Below, in pieces: positions 7,398-9,964 of a stretch of 9,964 nt of DNA. Source of the DNA: Bryobacterales bacterium (GTDB lineage Bacteria > Acidobacteriota > Terriglobia > Bryobacterales > Bryobacteraceae); NCBI GenBank assembly GCA_020853155.1, contig JADYZL010000319.1:1-9964 (forward strand), in the 5' to 3' direction. Below the pieces are notes generated by a model. It worked only from the letters and a program-made list of their open reading frames with translations. It was not told where the DNA came from and did not search any database. The position numbers and the translations under genes were made by a program. The stretch's first letter is position 1; each line of letters starts with the position of its first letter.

Positions 7398-7484
7398 GGT
7401 ATTTCCTGCCCGGCGGCATCGGACGCGCCGCGACGGGTCAACTTCAGGCTAAGCGGGCAAGCTAAAGCGCAGATTTGGAGTGCG

Positions 7485-7518
7485 TAAAGATTGCTGAAAT
7501 GCCGTTTACGAATCTTTA
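7485..7518. promoter_or_regulatory. Inverted-repeat operator candidate between TonB receptor and two-component operon
   Basis: TAAAGATT (7485-7492) and AATCTTTA (7511-7518) form a perfect 8-bp inverted repeat with an 18-base spacer. A second nested pair, CGTAAA (7483-7488) and TTTACG (7505-7510), overlaps it. The element sits in the 157-base gap between divergent genes, 37 bases before the response regulator start. Half-site centres are 26 bases apart, so the sites would face the same side only if DNA is bent or two dimers bind. It contains the only AT-rich sequence in the gap. Binding by the adjacent regulator is inference. Confidence 0.4.
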
Positions 7519-7539
7519 TGTACCCTTCCAAGCCGGGCG

Positions 7540-7548
7540 TGTTACAGT
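7540..7548 (+). promoter_or_regulatory. Extended -10 candidate for a leaderless response-regulator transcript
   Basis: TGTTACAGT is a TGn extension followed by TACAGT, which matches TATAAT at 4 of 6 bases. It ends six bases before the GTG start at 7555, so transcription would begin at or very near the start codon. This agrees with the absence of a Shine-Dalgarno before that GTG. No good -35 hexamer is visible at the usual spacing. Confidence 0.33.
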
Positions 7549-7554
7549 CTGGAC

Positions 7555-8241
7555 GTGGAAATTCTTGTGGTGGACGACGATGCCGAACTAGCCGGATTGG
7601 TCTCCCGTTTTCTGCAGAAGGAAGGCTTTACGGTTGCGGCGGTACACGACGGTGAAGCGGGTTTAGCGGCGGCGCTCGGCGGACGCTTCGAACTTCTGGT
7701 TCTCGACGTGATGCTGCCCGGGCTCGACGGGTTCAGCGTCCTTCGTAAGCTGCGGGAGAAGAGCCAGTTGCCGGTGATCATGCTGACGGCGCGCGGGCAG
7801 GACATCGACCGCATCACAGGGCTCGAACTCGGCGCCGACGACTACCTCGCCAAGCCCTTTAACCCCCACGAACTGGTGGCCCGCATCAAGGCGATCTTCC
7901 GCCGGATGGAGCCCAGAACGAATGCGCCTTCGCAGCGGATCGAGGTGAATGGGGTAACGCTGGACCCGGCGGCGCGCGCCGTGAGCGTAGACGGCGGGCG
8001 CGTGGACCTCACCACCATCGAGTTCGACATTCTGGAGTTACTGATGCGCGCGGCGGGCCGCGTACTCTCCCGCGATGCAATTATCGAGAGCCTTTACGAC
8101 CGGAAGGCAACGGGATTCGACCAATCCGTCAACGTCCACATCAGCCATATCCGGCGCAAGATCGAGCGGGGCCGCACGCTGATCAAGACCGTGCGCGGCG
8201 TGGGCTACCAGTTCTGCCAGAGCGAGGAGGAATCCCGATGA
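7555..8241 (+). CDS. OmpR/CpxR-family two-component response regulator
   Basis: This is a 228-residue DNA-binding response regulator and the likely partner of the kinase encoded next. The receiver domain (1-115) has the full set of catalytic residues: acidic Asp7-Asp8, phospho-acceptor Asp51 in LDVMLPG, Thr78 in MLTA, and Lys100 in AKPF. The winged-helix output domain (about 128-225) shows TTIEFDILELL, the recognition-helix segment SVNVHISHIRRKIE, and the wing TVRGVGYQF. GTG at 7555 is the only usable start: it begins exactly at the usual EILVVDDD strand, and the frame upstream has no ATG, GTG or TTG before a TGA at 7495. There is no Shine-Dalgarno, so a leaderless message is possible. The stop overlaps the kinase start by ATGA. 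It probably controls envelope genes, possibly the divergent TonB receptor, but targets are not shown by the sequence. Confidence 0.95.
   Translation: MEILVVDDDAELAGLVSRFLQKEGFTVAAVHDGEAGLAAALGGRFELLVLDVMLPGLDGFSVLRKLREKSQLPVIMLTARGQDIDRITGLELGADDYLAKPFNPHELVARIKAIFRRMEPRTNAPSQRIEVNGVTLDPAARAVSVDGGRVDLTTIEFDILELLMRAAGRVLSRDAIIESLYDRKATGFDQSVNVHISHIRRKIERGRTLIKTVRGVGYQFCQSEEESR
8225..8230 (+). promoter_or_regulatory. Consensus ribosome binding site of the sensor kinase gene
   Basis: AGGAGG lies 7 bases upstream of ATG 8238, inside the 3' end of the regulator gene. This strong site contrasts with the missing one before the regulator and supports this ATG over the in-frame Met at codon 4. Confidence 0.8.
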
Positions 8242-9536
8242 ACACGATGTTCACGAAGATCCTCCTATGGTTCGGCATCATGCTGGCGCTGATGTTCGCG
8301 GGCGTGGTGGCGATCACGGCGATTCAATTCCAGAATTCGCCTCCGCGCGGCCCCTGGCAGCCGTTCTACGCGGAATTGGCCGTGAATGCGTTCGAGCGCG
8401 ACGGGCCGGCGGGCCTCCGGCAGTTCCTGAACCGGTATGGGGCCAGCACGAACGCCAACGTCTTCCTGCTCGATCCGGAAGGGCGCGATGTGCTCACCGG
8501 CAAGACGCACGAATTACCCAAGGGCGACGATGGGATTCACATTCCGTTTATCAGCAAACCGTCGGGCGGGCCGCGCATGGCCGAGTGGGAAGGGTACAAA
8601 GTGGTGGCGTATCCGCGCCGCGAGGAGTCCTTCGCCTGGTGGGTGATCCCGCAGAACTTGTGGATCCTGGGCGTGGGTATCGTGTTGTGTTTTCTTTTGG
8701 CCGCCTATCTCTCGTCGCCGCTGCGGAAAATTCAACGGGTGGTGGAGCAATACGGCGAAGGCAAGCTCGACCTTCGGATGTCGAGCAAGCGCCGCGACGA
8801 GTTCGGCAAGCTCGCGCGCGCCTTCGACCGCATGGCGGATCGAATCCAGACGCTGTTGGCGGCGGAGAAGCGGCTGTTGCTCGATATCTCGCACGAACTG
8901 CGCTCTCCATTGGCGCGGATGAGCGTGGCGATCGAACTGCTGGACGATGCAGGGGAACGCGATGCGGCGAAGGAGCAGATCCGGCGGGAGACAGAGAGGC
9001 TGAACGAACTGATTGGCGGCCTGATCGAAGTGACCCGGGCGGAAGGGGAGCCGGCGGCACTCCAGACGCAAACGGTATCCATGGACGATCTCCTCGGCGA
9101 GATCTTGCGCGATTGTGGATATGAGGCAAGGGAGCGGAGTGTGGAGATCGTGTTGGACTCCACGCCCGGGCTTGAAGTGAAGGGAGATGCCGAATTGCTG
9201 CGGAGAGCCGTTGAGAACGTGCTCCGCAACGCCTTGCGGTACGCACCAGCACACTCGAACGTCACCCTGGCTTGCGCGGTGGAACAGATGGAAGTTTCGC
9301 TTCGGATTCGCGATTTCGGGCCGGGCGCGCCGGAGCAACTGTTGGATCGTCTGTTTGATCCCTTCTTCCGCGTGGAGAACGACCGCAATCGCCGACAGGG
9401 GGGAACGGGGTTGGGGCTCTCCATCGCCCGGCGCGCCGTCGCCGTGCATGGGGGCGCCATTGAGGCCCGGAACGCCAACCCAGGGCTCTGCGTCGAGATC
9501 CGTCTGGCGCTGGCCGGAACTGGGCGGGAGGACTAA
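8238..9536 (+). CDS. CpxA-like membrane sensor histidine kinase
   Basis: This 432-residue inner-membrane kinase should autophosphorylate on His219 and pass phosphate to the neighbouring regulator. Transmembrane helix 1 (about 8-29) and helix 2 (about 141-158) enclose a small periplasmic sensor region of roughly 110 residues. A HAMP linker (159-211, with SSPLRKIQRVVE) leads to the HisKA H-box DISHELRSPLARM. The ATPase part follows with N-box ENVLRNALRYAP (Asn327, Asn331), G1 box RDFGPG (Phe360 where Asn is more usual), F box DPFFR and G2 box GGTGLGLSIA (388-397). All catalytic boxes are present, so it should be active. It is translationally coupled to the regulator by the ATGA overlap. Its TAA stop overlaps the convergent gene's stop at 9533-9536. 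The periplasmic domain is small, as in CpxA; the signal is unknown. Confidence 0.95.
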   Translation: MNTMFTKILLWFGIMLALMFAGVVAITAIQFQNSPPRGPWQPFYAELAVNAFERDGPAGLRQFLNRYGASTNANVFLLDPEGRDVLTGKTHELPKGDDGIHIPFISKPSGGPRMAEWEGYKVVAYPRREESFAWWVIPQNLWILGVGIVLCFLLAAYLSSPLRKIQRVVEQYGEGKLDLRMSSKRRDEFGKLARAFDRMADRIQTLLAAEKRLLLDISHELRSPLARMSVAIELLDDAGERDAAKEQIRRETERLNELIGGLIEVTRAEGEPAALQTQTVSMDDLLGEILRDCGYEARERSVEIVLDSTPGLEVKGDAELLRRAVENVLRNALRYAPAHSNVTLACAVEQMEVSLRIRDFGPGAPEQLLDRLFDPFFRVENDRNRRQGGTGLGLSIARRAVAVHGGAIEARNANPGLCVEIRLALAGTGRED

Positions 9537-9964
9537 GGATAAAGCACCGCATCGGGCGGCAAGGGAAAGCGAAGCCGCGCGGCAAATTCGGAATTGCCCA
9601 CCACCCTCGATTGCGCGTTCCTCGCGAGAGGGATCTCCTCCGGCTTGGTCCCGGCAAGGATGCGAAGAGCTTGGCCAGCCATCCATTCGCCGGGTTCCCG
9701 GTCTACGTTCACGCGGCCGGCAACGCAATAACGAATCATCGAAGCATCGCAGCAGAAAACGGGCACGCGAATGTGCTCCCGGATGTGTTCTTCGGCCGCC
9801 TCTTCATCCCAATGGCGGATCCCGGTATTCGTCATGAAAAACACTACGTCGGCGTTGCGGTTGGCCCAGAGGAACGCCCTCTTCCAATGCTCAAAGTCGG
9901 AGACGAGGCCGTAGGTGGTGGAGAGGCCGGTCTTCCAGTAAATGGGGTCGAGGAAACGGCGACG
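9533..9964 (-). CDS. Probable ABC-transporter substrate-binding protein (PF04392-like), C-terminal part
   Basis: The gene enters from the right edge, and the last 143 residues are visible. They fit the second lobe of PF04392-type periplasmic binding proteins. ADVVFFMTNTGI corresponds to the strand that ends at the ligand cleft, and RVPVFCCDASMIRYCVAG to the usual 'IPVfgsd..mv..Ga' strand. VNVDREPGEWMAGQALRILAGTKPEEIPL matches the helix 'G..aa..alriL.GekPadIP', and the chain closes with a degenerate form of the 'vNl..A..LGl.iP' ending (NSEFAARLRFPLP). Any signal peptide would lie outside the window. It is convergent to the sensor kinase, and the stop codons share bases (TAA plus, TAG minus, in CTAA at 9533-9536). 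No partner permease or ATPase gene is visible. Members of this family can act as sensory binding proteins as well as in transport, so a link to the neighbouring kinase is conceivable but unproven. Confidence 0.72.
   Translation of the reverse strand, partial: RRRFLDPIYWKTGLSTTYGLVSDFEHWKRAFLWANRNADVVFFMTNTGIRHWDEEAAEEHIREHIRVPVFCCDASMIRYCVAGRVNVDREPGEWMAGQALRILAGTKPEEIPLARNAQSRVVGNSEFAARLRFPLPPDAVLYP

Noticed and set aside
6096..7487. Long plus-strand open frame (463 codons) opposite the TonB receptor
   Set aside because: It is a complement-strand shadow of the receptor gene, rich in Arg, Gly and Ala, with no domain pattern and no ribosome binding site.
8514..9728. Minus-strand open frame (404 codons) opposite the sensor kinase
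   Set aside because: It covers the kinase's conserved boxes in reverse and also overlaps the better-supported binding-protein frame at 9533 and above.

Overview
This window looks like ordinary chromosomal DNA of an Acidobacteriota member, most likely of the Solibacter/Bryobacter type. That reading rests on three things: high GC content, a secreted VWFA-like protein of the family named for Acidobacteria (TIGR03436 type), and a large Oar-like TonB-dependent receptor that starts with a carboxypeptidase-regulatory-like domain and carries a Gly/Pro/Met-rich tract near its C-terminus. The taxonomic call is inferred from gene content, without a search. I see no mobile element, CRISPR array, tRNA or rRNA. 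No gene-free stretch exceeds 300 bases; the longest is 182 bases (2895-3076).

Layout. Bases 1-7397 hold five genes, all on the minus strand. In transcription order they are: the TonB-dependent receptor (7397-4401), a secreted VWFA-like protein (4237-3077) followed by a strong hairpin terminator (3021-3053), a degenerate stand-alone receiver protein (2894-2436) with its own sigma70-like promoter candidate, an exported family 3 glycoside hydrolase of the NagZ type (2366-573), and the start of a UPF0173-type metallo-beta-lactamase-fold hydrolase (491 to beyond the left edge). Diverging from the receptor across a 157-base gap is a plus-strand two-component operon: an OmpR/CpxR-like response regulator (7555-8241) and a CpxA-like sensor kinase (8238-9536), joined by an ATGA overlap. 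The kinase stop codon overlaps the stop codon of a convergent minus-strand gene that runs off the right edge. The visible end of that gene resembles PF04392 ABC-transporter substrate-binding proteins.

How the genes may work together. The envelope theme is consistent: an outer-membrane receptor, a secreted VWFA-like protein, an exported glycosidase, an envelope-sensing two-component pair and a probable periplasmic binding protein. The gap between the receptor and the two-component operon holds a perfect 8-bp inverted repeat (7485-7492 / 7511-7518) that could be an operator shared by both directions. This is a hypothesis from position and symmetry only. I did not find a clearly new system. The points most worth checking are that intergenic element, the palindromic terminator as a possible dispersed repeat, the altered metal-site residues of the VWFA-like protein, and the orphan receiver protein.
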